The notes below the pieces were generated by a model. That model did no database searches and was not told the origin of the DNA. It saw nothing but the letters and a program-made list of their open reading frames with translations. DNA of 64,000 nucleotides from Glutamicibacter sp. JL.03c (GTDB lineage: Bacteria > Actinomycetota > Actinomycetes > Actinomycetales > Micrococcaceae), in the NCBI RefSeq assembly GCF_025854375.1, contig NZ_CP107575.1, positions 2,046,001-2,110,000 on the forward strand, written 5' to 3'. The translations under genes and the position numbers were made by a program. Positions 9,097 through 18,685 of the stretch are shown here, in pieces; within the stretch, counting starts at the first letter, position 1; every line of letters starts with the position of its first letter.

Positions 9097-9360
9097 CTAT
9101 AGATGCTTGTAAACGTCGGCCAAGGTCATGCCCTTGGCGATCATGAGAACCTGAAGGTGGTAGAGCAGCTGGGAAATTTCCTCTGCTGCGGCCTCGTCGG
9201 ATTCGTACTCCGCAGCCATCCAAACTTCGGCGGCTTCCTCGACGACTTTTTTGCCGATGCCATGGACACCAGAGTCGAGTTCGGTGACGGTACGAGAGCC
9301 TTCCGGGCGTTCTTGTGCCTTGAGCGACAGTTCGCTGAAGAGCTCGTCAAAAGTTTTCAC
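9097..9360 (-). CDS. hisE: Phosphoribosyl-ATP pyrophosphatase
   Basis: This enzyme hydrolyses phosphoribosyl-ATP to phosphoribosyl-AMP, the second histidine step. The all-alpha MazG-like fold motif [19 protein letters not shown] and the ending [17 protein letters not shown]...DVYKHL are typical. I prefer the GTG at 9360 (87 residues, [12 protein letters not shown]), which matches family length and has AGGA about 9 bases upstream. An in-frame ATG at 9387 would add nine residues. It is the first his gene of the run and lies just downstream of ribH. Confidence 0.93.
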   Translation of the reverse strand: MKTFDELFSELSLKAQERPEGSRTVTELDSGVHGIGKKVVEEAAEVWMAAEYESDEAAAEEISQLLYHLQVLMIAKGMTLADVYKHL

Positions 9361-9431
9361 GGAACCAATCCTAGCGTTTTTCTTCACGGGTTCTGCATTC
9401 AGGTGGCCCTATGTGACGGGCCTCCCGAGGG

Positions 9432-9923
9432 CTACGCCAAGGCGGCAACCGTCATGACCGCTGCCGAGTAGGCCTCGTATCCCTTGTCTTCGCTGGAGTT
9501 TTCCAAGCCAGCGCGGTCCAGACCCTGCTCTTCGTTATCGCAGGTGAGCACGCCGAAACCGACAGGGGTCTTGGTGTCGACACTCACATTGGTTAAGCCA
9601 TTGGTCGCCGCCAGGCAGACGTAGTCGAAGTGCGGGGTGCCGCCGCGGATCACCACGCCCAGGGCGATGATCGCGTCGTAGTCCACGGCCAGTGAAGCGG
9701 CCGCGACCGGCAGCTCGAAGGTGCCAGGGACCCGAATCAGGGTGGTGCTGTCCTCCAGCCCTGCGTCCTTGGCGGCACGCTGAGCGCCGTCGATCAGGCC
9801 GTTCATGATGACCTCGTGCCAGCTGGCGGCAAGGATCGCCACCTTCAGTCCAGCGAATTTTTCGCTGCCGGCCAATGACTTCAGCTGCTCGGCGACATCG
9901 GTAGGGGCTCCGTGCTTGCTCAT
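9432..9923 (-). CDS. ribH: 6,7-dimethyl-8-ribityllumazine synthase
   Basis: Lumazine synthase condenses the ribitylamino-uracil with dihydroxybutanone phosphate, the penultimate riboflavin step, and forms icosahedral or pentameric shells in relatives. The protein is 163 residues. It shows the substrate-binding [11 protein letters not shown], the [14 protein letters not shown] loop with its catalytic His, and [14 protein letters not shown]. The start has GAGGAG about 8 bases upstream. It is the last gene of the rib operon; hisE follows after 71 bp with no obvious terminator. Confidence 0.96.
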   Translation of the reverse strand: MSKHGAPTDVAEQLKSLAGSEKFAGLKVAILAASWHEVIMNGLIDGAQRAAKDAGLEDSTTLIRVPGTFELPVAAASLAVDYDAIIALGVVIRGGTPHFDYVCLAATNGLTNVSVDTKTPVGFGVLTCDNEEQGLDRAGLENSSEDKGYEAYSAAVMTVAALA

Positions 9924-9965
9924 GGATTTTCTCCTCGTGCGGTGGGGTACTCGTGCGGTGGGGTG

Positions 9966-11216
9966 TCAGGCGCCGTGGTAGGCGTCGGCTTCGGTATCGG
10001 TCAACGGCTCATCGAGAAGATCCAGGTGGTGGCCGAAGCGCGCTTGCTTGGTGTGCAGGTAGGCGGAGTTCTGCTCGCGCGGGGTGATGCGCAGCGAGAC
10101 CAGTTCCTCGACTGCAATGCCTGCATCGGTCAACTGCTGCTGCTTGTCAGGATTGTTGCTCAGCAGGCGGATGGCTTGCAGCCCCATGGCCTTGAGGATC
10201 GCCGCCACCGCAAAATATTCGCGGGCATCGGCCGGGAAGCCCAGATGCAAGTTGGCATCCAAGGTGTCCATCCCGGATTCCTGCAATGCGTAGGCGCGCA
10301 GCTTGTTCGCCAGGCCGATGCCCCGGCCCTCGTGCCCGCGAATGTAGATGATGTGTCCGCCCTCGGCGGCGATCTGCGCCATCGAAGCATGCAGCTGCTC
10401 GCCGCAGTCGCAGCGGTAGGACCCGAAAATGTCGCCGGTCAGGCATTCCGAATGGATGCGCACCAGATTTGATGGCGAGCTGCCGTTCGGTCCTTCATGG
10501 CTGAGCACCATGTGCTCGTGGCCTTCGGCGGTAGCCGCCCGGGCGGTGAAGTCGCCGAAAGCGGTCGGCAATTTGATCGGATCGGTCAGCTCGATCTCGT
10601 CATTGACCCGGCGCCAGCGTGCCAGATCGTCAATGGAGATCAGCGGCAGGTCATGCCCTGCGGCGAAGACCCGCAGGTCATCCAGGCGCATCATTTCGCC
10701 GTCGTCCTTGGTGATCTCGCCGATCACGCCTACCGGTTCCAGTCCGGCCGCACGGCACAGGTCAACGGCGGCCTCGGTGTGGCCGCGCCGTTCGAGCACG
10801 CCACCGGCGGCCGCTCGCAGCGGGAAGATATGCCCGGGGCGCGAAAGCTGCGCCGGCACGGTAGCCGGATCGGCCAGCAACCGGGTGGTCAACGCTCGAT
10901 CGGCCGCGGAAATGCCGGTGGTGATGCCCTCGGCCGCATCGCAGGTGATGGTGAACGCGGTGCCCTTGGCATCCTGGTTGATGCCGACCATGGGGCCCAG
11001 GCCCAAGGCGTCGGCGCGCTCGGCCTGAAGCGGAACGCAGATGACCCCTGAGGTGTAGCGGATGGTGAAGGCCATCAGCTCGCTGGTGGCATGCTGGGCG
11101 GCGAAGATGATGTCGCCCTCATTTTCGCGGTCCTCGTCATCCACGACAACGACGGCCCGGCCGGCCGCCAATGCGGCCAGCGCCGCTGGGATCGGGTCTA
11201 GCGTGGAAGGGCTCAT
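9966..11216 (-). CDS. ribBA: Bifunctional DHBP synthase / GTP cyclohydrolase II
   Basis: A 416-residue fusion that supplies both riboflavin precursors. The N-terminal half (about 1-205) is 3,4-dihydroxy-2-butanone-4-phosphate synthase with the acidic DDEDRENEGD and the RxGHTEAAVDL motif. The C-terminal half (about 210-400) is GTP cyclohydrolase II with the zinc site CLTGDIFGSYRCDCG and the RGHEGRGIGLANK catalytic loop. The ATG at 11216 overlaps the ribE stop (ATGA), so the genes are translationally coupled. In-frame reading continues upstream but has no family similarity. Confidence 0.96.
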   Translation of the reverse strand: MSPSTLDPIPAALAALAAGRAVVVVDDEDRENEGDIIFAAQHATSELMAFTIRYTSGVICVPLQAERADALGLGPMVGINQDAKGTAFTITCDAAEGITTGISAADRALTTRLLADPATVPAQLSRPGHIFPLRAAAGGVLERRGHTEAAVDLCRAAGLEPVGVIGEITKDDGEMMRLDDLRVFAAGHDLPLISIDDLARWRRVNDEIELTDPIKLPTAFGDFTARAATAEGHEHMVLSHEGPNGSSPSNLVRIHSECLTGDIFGSYRCDCGEQLHASMAQIAAEGGHIIYIRGHEGRGIGLANKLRAYALQESGMDTLDANLHLGFPADAREYFAVAAILKAMGLQAIRLLSNNPDKQQQLTDAGIAVEELVSLRITPREQNSAYLHTKQARFGHHLDLLDEPLTDTEADAYHGA

Positions 11217-11839
11217 GCGCGGGCACCGCCGAATTCGTTCAGGCGGGCGACGTACTTGGCCAGCACGTCGACCTCGATGTTGATCTTGTCGCCGACCTGG
11301 CGCTGGCCCATGGTGGTTTCGGCCAAGGTGATGGGAATGAGGCCCACTTCCACCCAGTGCGCCCCGGTGGAGCTCGCCGGCGAGACCCCGGTGATGGTCA
11401 GCGAGATGCCGTCCAGGGCAATCGATCCCTTTTCCGCGGTGAGCGGCGCGTACTGGTCGTCCAGGGAAATGCGGAAGGTGGTCCACTGGCCGTGGTCGAC
11501 GCGCTGCAGGACTTCGCCCACGGTATCCACATGGCCCTGCACGACGTGCCCGTCGAGCCGTGCGCCCGCCTGGGTGCAGCGCTCAAGGTTGACAGTGTCG
11601 CCGGCACGCAGGGATCCGGTAGTGGTGCGGCGCAAGGTTTCGCCCATCACATCAACGCTGAGCTTCTCCCCCTCCAGCTCGGTGGCGGTCAGGCAGACGC
11701 CGTTGACGGCCAGCGATCCGCCCAGGCCGAGGTTCTCGGTGTGCCCGGGGGCGCTGAGGGTGAGTACTGCCAGGTCCTGATCGGGATCGGTGCTGATCCC
11801 CTCGATGATCCCCTGGCCGGTGACGATTCCGGTAAACAT
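11213..11839 (-). CDS. ribE: Riboflavin synthase (alpha chain)
   Basis: This enzyme dismutates two lumazine molecules to riboflavin. The 208 residues form two tandem lumazine-binding barrels: the first starts MFTGIVTGQG and holds VNGVCLT; the second starts near residue 99 (GHVVQGHVDTVGEV) and holds DGISLTITGV. The catalytic N-terminal Phe2 and Cys48-type residues are in place. A good GAGGAG lies about 6 bases upstream. The stop overlaps the ribBA start. Confidence 0.96.
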   Translation of the reverse strand: MFTGIVTGQGIIEGISTDPDQDLAVLTLSAPGHTENLGLGGSLAVNGVCLTATELEGEKLSVDVMGETLRRTTTGSLRAGDTVNLERCTQAGARLDGHVVQGHVDTVGEVLQRVDHGQWTTFRISLDDQYAPLTAEKGSIALDGISLTITGVSPASSTGAHWVEVGLIPITLAETTMGQRQVGDKINIEVDVLAKYVARLNEFGGARA

Positions 11840-11869
11840 GATTTCTCCTCGAAAAATTTGTGGTTCGCG

Positions 11870-12907
11870 TTAAACGCCGGGCAATGGTTCAAGATGCAGC
11901 ATGATGTCATCGCCAAGCCGGGCCAATGATTCATTGCTGGCGGTATCCAACCGATAGCGGTGCGCCTCGCTGAGGGTCGATGTGGGCAGATTCACCGATG
12001 AACTGCCGGCGCCAATGAGCAATGGCGCCTGGTAGCAGTAGAGTTCATCGGCCAGATCGGCTTCGATGAATGCGGAGGCGACCGTGGCGCCGCCTTCGAT
12101 GAGCAGATGGCCCAATCCCAGCTCGTTGGCGCGATCGATAACCGCGTGCACGTCGTGGGTGGCGATCTGCTCCCAGTCTTCGCCTTCGGCCAGCGCCAGA
12201 TTCCCGGGTAATTCACGCTGTCCCATGACGAGCCGGTACGGCTGCTTGCTGTGCAGCTGGCCATCCCGGGTTCGGGCGCTGAGCCGGGGATTGTCGATCA
12301 CCGCAGTATTGGTGCCAATCAGGATCCCGTCCACTCGGGCGCGCAATCCATGGGCGTGGTCGCGGGATTCCGCGGAGGTGATCCACTGGCTGGTGCCATC
12401 CGGCGCGTTGATGCGGGCATCCAGGGACTGAGCCAGCTTCACCGTGATGAAGGGGCGAGCTTGCTCCTTGGACAGGAACCACCGATGGTTCAACTCGCGA
12501 GCGGCTGCATCGTCTGCAAACTGGGTGGTGGGGATTCCGCGGCCGCGCAGGTATTCGGCTCCCCCGCTGGCAGCCGTATTGTCGCTGACCGCGTAGTAAA
12601 CCGAGCCGATTCCGGCGTTGGCGATCGCCGCTGCGCAAGGACCGGTGCGGCCGGTATGGTTGCACGGTTCCAGGGTGACGATCATGGTCAGCTTTTCTGC
12701 TGCTGCCGGATCGATTTTCCCCAGCCGGCGCAGGGCGTCGACCTCCGCGTGCGGATGGCCGGCACCCAGGTGGTAGCCGGTGGCGATGAGGTTGCCCTCG
12801 CCGTCCAGGATGCTGGCGCCGACCAGCGGATTCGCTCCGCGATGTCCGCGGCCCGCGGTCTGCAGCGCGGTGCTCAGCGCGGAATCCAGTTGCTGGGTTG
12901 TTACCAT
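11870..12907 (-). CDS. ribD: Bifunctional deaminase/reductase RibD
   Basis: RibD deaminates and then reduces the pyrimidine intermediate of riboflavin synthesis. At 345 residues it has an N-terminal zinc deaminase (about 1-145) with HPHAEVDAL and the metal-binding EPCNHTGRTGPC, and a C-terminal NADPH reductase (about 150-345) with KLAQSLDARI, ADGILIGTNT-like RVDGILIGTNT and LLIEGG. It lies 15 bp downstream of ribM and 30 bp upstream of ribE. All rib genes here fall behind the FMN riboswitch. Confidence 0.95.
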   Translation of the reverse strand: MVTTQQLDSALSTALQTAGRGHRGANPLVGASILDGEGNLIATGYHLGAGHPHAEVDALRRLGKIDPAAAEKLTMIVTLEPCNHTGRTGPCAAAIANAGIGSVYYAVSDNTAASGGAEYLRGRGIPTTQFADDAAARELNHRWFLSKEQARPFITVKLAQSLDARINAPDGTSQWITSAESRDHAHGLRARVDGILIGTNTAVIDNPRLSARTRDGQLHSKQPYRLVMGQRELPGNLALAEGEDWEQIATHDVHAVIDRANELGLGHLLIEGGATVASAFIEADLADELYCYQAPLLIGAGSSSVNLPTSTLSEAHRYRLDTASNESLARLGDDIMLHLEPLPGV

Positions 12908-12922
12908 CGTTCGTCCACCCCT

Positions 12923-13624
12923 TTATCGCTGCTGCGAGATGGTCGGGTCGGGCAGGTCGGTTTCAATCCGGGGTTTGGCGCCGCGTTTGGACTTGGCCCA
13001 GACGAAGAACCCGATCAGCGTGAAGGCACCGTAGAACAGGTACATGAAGGCGCTGGCGTAATAGCCGGCGGAGAAGAGCAGCGGGACGCCTACCGCATCA
13101 ACGGCGACCCAGACGAGCCAGAATTCGACCCAGCCCTTGGCCATGCCGTAGGTGGCGAGCATCGAGCCGACGAAGGTCCACGCGTCGGCCCAGACCGGCT
13201 CGTAGGATCCGAGCAGGCGGAATAGCGGGGTCAGCGCAATGGTGCCGAGCACCAGGATAGCGACAAGGGCCAGCCGGGCTTTGTTCGAGGCCCACTGCGG
13301 GGTGACAGCATGCCCGGTGCCGTTTCTCGCCTGCTTCCAGCGATACCAGCCGAAGACCGAAACGGCGATGAACAAGATCTGGCGGCCAGCTTGGCCCCAG
13401 AGGTTCGCGGTGTAGCCGGTATCGAAGAGGCTGCCGAGGAAGACCGTCAGCAGCAGGAGGTTGCCGATGATGCCTACCGGCCAGGCCCAGACTTTACGGC
13501 GCATGCCGCCGACGGCACTGGCAAGGCCGAAGATGTTGCCGACGACTTCGCGCACTAGCAGTGCCGAGGAGCCGATCGCAATTTGTGAGTTGAAAGCTTC
13601 AATGAGCCACCGCAGGAAATCCAT
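12923..13624 (-). CDS. ribM: PnuC-like riboflavin transporter RibM
   Basis: A 233-residue membrane protein of the PnuC superfamily with about seven hydrophobic segments. Its features are a tryptophan-rich WAWPVGIIGN segment near residue 47, the FGWYRWKQ motif near 89, and WVAVDAVGVPL near 170, typical of PnuC/PnuT/RibM facilitators. Placement directly behind the FMN riboswitch and before ribD identifies riboflavin as the likely substrate rather than nicotinamide riboside. The ATG at 13624 has AAGGGTGG upstream. First gene of the rib operon. Confidence 0.88.
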   Translation of the reverse strand: MDFLRWLIEAFNSQIAIGSSALLVREVVGNIFGLASAVGGMRRKVWAWPVGIIGNLLLLTVFLGSLFDTGYTANLWGQAGRQILFIAVSVFGWYRWKQARNGTGHAVTPQWASNKARLALVAILVLGTIALTPLFRLLGSYEPVWADAWTFVGSMLATYGMAKGWVEFWLVWVAVDAVGVPLLFSAGYYASAFMYLFYGAFTLIGFFVWAKSKRGAKPRIETDLPDPTISQQR

Positions 13625-13740
13625 CTTTCCACCCTTCTCGAAGCGGCGGCTCCGGGGGTGTGCATTTGATGGGCCTGCGGCTCCGCCTGGGAAGATCGCC
13701 CGGTGAGGGGCCATCGGCAGAAACATAGGCAAATCAAATT

Positions 13741-13874
13741 CGTGCTTCTCCCATCCAGACTTTAACTGTCGGTACCGGAATTCCACCGGCTCAACCGCAG
13801 CCTCGGCTTGTGGCCTGGGCAGCGGGTCGCGGACTATCACCGCCGGTTCGGACTTTCACCGACCCCGGAGCACG
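13741..13874 (-). promoter_or_regulatory. FMN riboswitch (RFN element)
   Basis: Read on the minus strand, the conserved RFN elements occur in order: GGGGTCGGTGAAAGTCCGAA, then CCGGCGGTGATAGTCCGCGA, a variable arm, CCGGTGGAATTCCGGTACCG, ACAGTTAAAGTCTGGATGGG and AGAAGCACG. The closing P1 stem pairs CGTGCT (13869-13874) with AGCACG (13741-13746). It ends 116 bases before the ribM start. The leader between has ACACCC, which can pair with the ribM Shine-Dalgarno GGGTGG, so control of translation by sequestration is plausible. The element is certain; the mechanism is inferred. Confidence 0.96.
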
Positions 13875-13918
13875 TATTCGTGTTTACAACAAATCATTCT
13901 GGCACACCTTGGCCGGCT

Positions 13919-14581
13919 TCAGTGACCGCCCAGTGCAAGATTGCGTAATACATCCACCTCGGCCGATGGATCAGGAGCCGAATATACCGCGGATCCGGCC
14001 ACGAACACGTCGGCTCCGGCTTCAGCTGCCCGCAGAATCGTGTCACGCGAAATGCCGCCGTCAACCTGCAGCGCAATGGGCTTGCCGCTGCCTTCGATCG
14101 CTGCGCGGGCCCGCTGGATCTTCGGCAACACCAGATCCAGGAACTTCTGTCCGCCGAAGCCCGGCTCGACGGTCATCAGCAGCACCATGTCCAGTTCGCC
14201 GAGCATATCCAGGTAGGGCTCGATCGGGGTGGCCGGGCGCAAGGCCATGGCGGCCTTGGACCCGGCGGAGCGCAATTCACGCGCCAGGCGAATCGGCGCC
14301 GCGGAAGCCTCTGCGTGGAAGGTCACCGAGTCCACGCCAAGCTGGGCGTACTGCGGGGCCCAGCGATCGGCATTCTCGATCATCAGGTGCACGTCGATCG
14401 GCAGCTTGCTGACCTTCTGCAGGGCATCCACCACGGGCAGGCCGAGCGTCAGGTTCGGGACAAAATGGTTGTCCATGACGTCCACATGCACGGCATCGGC
14501 GGTGTGAATCCGCTCCAGCTCGCTGGCCAGGTTCGCGAAGTCGGCGGACAGGATCGAAGGATTGATCCGCGCATTGCGCAT
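13919..14581 (-). CDS. rpe: Ribulose-phosphate 3-epimerase
   Basis: Interconverts ribulose-5-phosphate and xylulose-5-phosphate in the pentose phosphate pathway. It is a 220-residue TIM barrel with the metal and catalytic motifs [10 protein letters not shown] (N-terminus), [33 protein letters not shown] and QVDGGIS. AAGGAG stands about 6 bases before the ATG. It lies between rsmB and the FMN riboswitch; its ribulose-5-phosphate substrate is also the precursor used by RibBA just downstream. Confidence 0.97.
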   Translation of the reverse strand: MRNARINPSILSADFANLASELERIHTADAVHVDVMDNHFVPNLTLGLPVVDALQKVSKLPIDVHLMIENADRWAPQYAQLGVDSVTFHAEASAAPIRLARELRSAGSKAAMALRPATPIEPYLDMLGELDMVLLMTVEPGFGGQKFLDLVLPKIQRARAAIEGSGKPIALQVDGGISRDTILRAAEAGADVFVAGSAVYSAPDPSAEVDVLRNLALGGH

Positions 14582-14609
14582 AGGTGCTCCTTGGGATATT
14601 TGTGCTTGG

Positions 14610-16136
14610 CTAGGCCTTTTTGGTCAGAATCGCCATGAACATGGCATCGGTGCCGTGGATGTGCGGCCACAGCTGCACGGTGCTTCCCTCGCCCAGGGCG
14701 TGCCCGGCGGCTGGGGTCTGCGGGTACACCACGTCGGCAACGGCTGCCCCGGTATCCAGCAGCGCCGCGTTCTCGTGGCGCTTGAGGAAGTCCTCGACCA
14801 CCAGGCGGGTTTCGGCCTGATGCGGCGAGCAGGTGACAAATCCAATGACCCCGCCCACGCGCACCGAATTGAAGGCTGCATCCAGCAGTTCGCCCTGCAG
14901 GGCGGTCAATTCCGGAATATCCCGTGGGGCCTTGCGCCAGCGCGACTCGGGACGGCGGCGCAGCGCGCCGAGGCCGGAGCAGGGCGCGTCGACCATGATG
15001 CGGTCGTAGTCCCCCGCATAGTCTGCCCCGCCGAAGTCGCGGCCGTCCTGCTCGGTCACCATCCAGTACTCATGCGGGACCGCATCCAGGGAATTGGCAA
15101 CGAGGCGTGCGCGGTGGGCGGTCGGCTCGTTGGCGGTCAGCCGGGCGTCGCGTTGCACCGCGATGGCGCCGAGCAATGCCGCCTTGCCTCCGGGGCCGGC
15201 GCACAGGTCCAGCCAGTAGCGGTCTTCGCCGTCGTCGGGCAAGGCAACGCTGGCTAAGGCGCGGGCCATGACCTGGCTGCCGGCGTCCTGGACGCGCACG
15301 GTGCCCTCTTTGACGCCGGGCACACGCGCAACATCCCCGTGCTTGTAAGTCGCCGAATCAGCCAGCAGACTCCCCGGTTCTGCCCCTGCTTCCAGGGCAC
15401 CGGACAGATCGCCCAGTCCCGGAAGGGCGACCAGGTTCACCAGTGGAGCGAGGTTGTCGGCCTCAAGCAGGGCCTCGATTTCCGCCGCGTCGCGGCCATG
15501 GGCGATCAATGCACCGCGCAGCGCGCGAACGATCCAGTCCGGGTGCGAGTGCTCGATGGACAGGCGCTCGGATTCGGAGCTGGCGGCTCCCGCCAGTTGC
15601 TGGGTCCAGTCCTGCGCTTCCTGGGCCGCAACACGGCGCAGCACCGCGTTGATCAGCCCCGATGGGCCGGCTCCGATCTGCGCGCGGGCCAAAGAAACCG
15701 TTTCGTCCAACGCCGCATGCTTGGGTACACGCATGGCCAGCAACTGGTGGGCGCCCAAACGCAAGGCATCCAAGATGGCCGGGTCGAGTTCGGCCAGCGG
15801 ACGGTCCACCAAGGTTCCCAGGATCGCGTCATAGAACCCCTGTCCACGCAGTGCCCCGTAGGCCAATTCAGTGGCGAATCCGGCGTCGCGCCGATCAAGC
15901 TGGTACTCGCGGATCGTCTTTGGCAGTACGAGGTTGGCGTAGGCGTCGGAGCCGGAGACTTCTCGCAAGACCTTGAAGGCTACGAGTCGGGCTGGGTCGG
16001 CGTGGCGTTTACGCTGCCCCGGGGCCGACTGCGAGTATTGGCGAGGACCGGATTGGCCGCGATTGCGAGTCCGGCCCTGCGCGTTGCGTCGCGGTTCATT
16101 GCCGCGGTATCCGCCGCGTGGTTCCTGCCCGCTCAT
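14610..16136 (-). CDS. rsmB: 16S rRNA m5C967 methyltransferase RsmB
   Basis: A 508-residue RNA cytosine-5 methyltransferase. A basic, low-complexity N-terminal extension (about 1-45) precedes a NusB-like RNA-binding domain (about 46-190) and a SAM-binding catalytic domain. The latter shows [30 protein letters not shown] with the first conserved Cys, and [11 protein letters not shown] with the catalytic Cys. The ATG at 16136 overlaps the fmt stop by four bases, so translation is coupled to fmt. In-frame upstream codons lie inside fmt and are not family-like. Confidence 0.94.
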   Translation of the reverse strand: MSGQEPRGGYRGNEPRRNAQGRTRNRGQSGPRQYSQSAPGQRKRHADPARLVAFKVLREVSGSDAYANLVLPKTIREYQLDRRDAGFATELAYGALRGQGFYDAILGTLVDRPLAELDPAILDALRLGAHQLLAMRVPKHAALDETVSLARAQIGAGPSGLINAVLRRVAAQEAQDWTQQLAGAASSESERLSIEHSHPDWIVRALRGALIAHGRDAAEIEALLEADNLAPLVNLVALPGLGDLSGALEAGAEPGSLLADSATYKHGDVARVPGVKEGTVRVQDAGSQVMARALASVALPDDGEDRYWLDLCAGPGGKAALLGAIAVQRDARLTANEPTAHRARLVANSLDAVPHEYWMVTEQDGRDFGGADYAGDYDRIMVDAPCSGLGALRRRPESRWRKAPRDIPELTALQGELLDAAFNSVRVGGVIGFVTCSPHQAETRLVVEDFLKRHENAALLDTGAAVADVVYPQTPAAGHALGEGSTVQLWPHIHGTDAMFMAILTKKA

Positions 16137-17065
16137 GCGAAGCTCACTTTCGTTCCCTGGGTGAGCACGCCACGTGCCCAGTCGGAGGCCTTCATCATCT
16201 TTTTGCCCGGAGGCTGGATTTCTGTGGGTTCTAGGGCCCATGTCGCGGACCCGATGAACACCTTGGGCTGCTTGCCCGGTTCAATGCGCACTTCGCCAGG
16301 GGCCAGATCGGTGATCTCGCGGTGCTCGCGCAGCGGCCCGAACTTGAAGCGCTGGTTCTCCACCTTGACCCAGGCGCCCGGGAAGGGGGTGGTTCCGTGG
16401 GCGCGGCGTCTGATTTCCGTGGCCGGGCGGCCGAAGTCCAGTTCCGCGTCGGCGTCGGTGATCTTCGGGGCATAGGTGTGCGAACCGGATTGCGCAACGG
16501 CAACGGCCTGACCCGATTCCAGGGCCTGCAATGTTTGGACCAGCAATGTGGAACCAGAGTGGCTCAATCGCTCCAACATGATTCCGGCGGTGTCCAGTTC
16601 ATCGATTCGCTCGGTGACCTGGCCGAAAACTGGACCGGTATCCAGTCCTGTTTCCAGCTGGAAGGTCACCGCTCCGGTGATGTCATCGCCATGGATGATC
16701 GAGTGCTGGACCGGCGCGGCGCCGCGCCAGTTCGGCAGCAACGAGAAATGCAGGTTGATCCAGCCGTGGGTGGGGACCTGCAATGCTGCCCGGGGCACCA
16801 ATCCGCCGTAAGCGACAATGGCCGCTGCATCGACGTTTAGTGCTTGAAGTTCGGCGGTCGTATCTTCGGTGATCTTGGCGGCCTTGATAATGGGCAAACC
16901 GAGTTCTTCGGCTCGGGCGGCCACCGGGGAAGGCGTGAGAACGCGTTTGCGCCCCAGTGGCGCGTCCGGGCGAGTCAAGACCGCGGCGATTTCGAATCCG
17001 GCCTCGTGAAGGTAGTCCAATGAGGTGACTGCTACTTGGGGCGTGCCGGCAAAGAGGATCCTCAT
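16133..17065 (-). CDS. fmt: Methionyl-tRNA formyltransferase
   Basis: Transfers a formyl group from 10-formyl-THF to initiator Met-tRNA. At 310 residues it begins MRILFAGTPQVAV, followed by the basic loop RPDAPLGRKRVLTPSPV. The catalytic INLHFSLLPNWRGAAPVQ (Asn, His) and the Asp in the TGLDTGPV strand are intact. The C-terminal OB-like domain starts near 205. The gene starts 4 bases after def ends and overlaps rsmB, giving a compact def-fmt-rsmB operon. Confidence 0.96.
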   Translation of the reverse strand: MRILFAGTPQVAVTSLDYLHEAGFEIAAVLTRPDAPLGRKRVLTPSPVAARAEELGLPIIKAAKITEDTTAELQALNVDAAAIVAYGGLVPRAALQVPTHGWINLHFSLLPNWRGAAPVQHSIIHGDDITGAVTFQLETGLDTGPVFGQVTERIDELDTAGIMLERLSHSGSTLLVQTLQALESGQAVAVAQSGSHTYAPKITDADAELDFGRPATEIRRRAHGTTPFPGAWVKVENQRFKFGPLREHREITDLAPGEVRIEPGKQPKVFIGSATWALEPTEIQPPGKKMMKASDWARGVLTQGTKVSFA

Positions 17066-17068
17066 GTC

Positions 17069-17632
17069 TTAGTTCCCCAATCCTGCGCCGAAGCTGGAGC
17101 CGAGCGCGCCTGAGCGTTGTTGCACCGTGGCATTGGCGGTTTGCGAGTAATTGGCCGAACGCAGCGTGCGCCACGCCGCTTTCTTCTCCTCCGGCGCGAG
17201 CCGATCAAGGAAGAGTATTCCGTCCAGGTGGTCGGTTTCGTGCTGGAAGCAGCGTGCCAGCATGTCGGCGCCTTCCAATTCAACGGGGTTGCCGAATTTA
17301 TCGAAGCCCTTGGCCTTGACGTAGCGGCGTCGCGGTACCGGCGCGGCGACACCTGGGATGGAAAGGCAGCCTTCAATCTGGTCGTCCTGGAAATCGTCGC
17401 TCAGTTCTAGCACCGGGTTGACGATATGGCCGCGTTCGCTACCGATTTGATAGGTGAACACACGCAGTGAAACGCCCACCTGCGGTGCGGCGAGGCCAGC
17501 GCCATGAACGTCTTCCATGGTCTGATCCATGTCTTCGACGAGCTTCTGGAGCTCCGGGCCAAAGTCGGTCACCTCCTGCGCTGGGGTGCGTAGAACGGGG
17601 TCTCCGATGATCCGAATTCCCAAAATCGCCAT
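17069..17632 (-). CDS. def: Peptide deformylase
   Basis: Removes the N-terminal formyl group from nascent proteins. The three metal-site motifs are complete: GAGLAAPQVG (residues 44-53), EGCLS (Cys89 metal ligand) and HETDH (His131, Glu132, His135). At 187 residues it is slightly longer than E. coli Def because of a low-complexity Ser/Gly/Ala tail. First gene of the def-fmt-rsmB group. Confidence 0.96.
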   Translation of the reverse strand: MAILGIRIIGDPVLRTPAQEVTDFGPELQKLVEDMDQTMEDVHGAGLAAPQVGVSLRVFTYQIGSERGHIVNPVLELSDDFQDDQIEGCLSIPGVAAPVPRRRYVKAKGFDKFGNPVELEGADMLARCFQHETDHLDGILFLDRLAPEEKKAAWRTLRSANYSQTANATVQQRSGALGSSFGAGLGN

Positions 17633-17726
17633 AATCCGCTGGTACCTTCTTTGCCGTTGACTGATGGTATGAGCTCTTGCTGCGCTGAAAGCTAACCGTT
17701 CCAGTCTACGCGGTCGGCGCTGGGCT

Positions 17727-18581
17727 TCATTGAGCTGGCGGCGTGATTTCAGCCAGCGTTGCCCGCGCTCGGGAGATCTTGTGGGTGGCTTCCCAATTGC
17801 GGCGTAAGGCGAAGAACTTTGCCCAGTAGTCCGGCATTGCAGATTCGGGGGCCATGAAGGTTCGAGTTCCGGTCTCCCCTAGCGCAACTGCCAGCAGCAC
17901 GGTGTCTGTTCCGTAGTCCCATGGCTTCCATACGCCAGCTTCGGCATCGACTACCTGTTCTTCAGCTTTGCACGCCGCGGCGAGTTGCATGATGACCTTG
18001 TCATCGGGGCGTTTGACGATGCCATCGCGGTCAGAGGTTTTCGTCTTGTAATCCACGATGCACACCCGCCCGCCGATCTTGGCTACTAGATCAATGGTTC
18101 CTGCGTAGCCAACCGTGTCATTCCAAACCGTAACTTCCGCGGCGAGAGGTTCAACTTTGTAGTCCGCCCACCAGGATTCGAAGTGCTGAGCGTAGGCCAG
18201 CTCGTTATTAGCTTCTAACTGTGCCTTGGCGCCGGCAAGATCGTGTTCTTGCCCTAGTGCTTGAAGCGCCCACGCTTCTGCATAGTTGTGGACGCGGTCC
18301 CCGCGAGCTGCCGCTTGGTCGCGATAGATGTCAGCAGCGTTTGCCGCGTCCCTGACCAATGAACGCAGTTGCCGCCTGTCTGCCAGGGCCTGCGCAAGCC
18401 GCTGGTCCTCCGACAACGACTTAGCCGCCATGTAGCCGGCCCAGCCAGAAAGATCCATATTGTCCATGCCGATGACTGTGGTGATGGATGGGACAATTGC
18501 TTCTCCCCCGACCGCCCTGCTGTACATGCGGCCTGAACCGGTCTGAGTGGCTAATTTTGGAGACGTCATGCACACGATCAT
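17727..18581 (-). CDS. PD-(D/E)XK nuclease-like protein
   Basis: A 284-residue protein with a RecB-like nuclease signature: WNDTVGYAGTIDLVAKIGG followed by VCIVDYKTKTS supplies the Asp and the D-x-K of a PD-(D/E)XK active site (about residues 154-184). The N-terminal half is helical with many Ala and Gln residues. No helicase or toxin partner adjoins it, so the biological role is open; housekeeping DNA repair or a phage-derived exonuclease are both possible. The start at 18581 has GGGGTAG about a dozen bases upstream; ATG at 18569 is an alternative. Confidence 0.75.
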   Translation of the reverse strand: MIVCMTSPKLATQTGSGRMYSRAVGGEAIVPSITTVIGMDNMDLSGWAGYMAAKSLSEDQRLAQALADRRQLRSLVRDAANAADIYRDQAAARGDRVHNYAEAWALQALGQEHDLAGAKAQLEANNELAYAQHFESWWADYKVEPLAAEVTVWNDTVGYAGTIDLVAKIGGRVCIVDYKTKTSDRDGIVKRPDDKVIMQLAAACKAEEQVVDAEAGVWKPWDYGTDTVLLAVALGETGTRTFMAPESAMPDYWAKFFALRRNWEATHKISRARATLAEITPPAQ

Positions 18582-18685
18582 GACATGCGGCTACCCCGCT
18601 TCGCTCCTAGTCGCGATGGAAATATGAATTTTCCGCGTACTTCCGGGGTTTTTGGGCGCTGTGAACCAGATCTCAGCGTTTCGAT

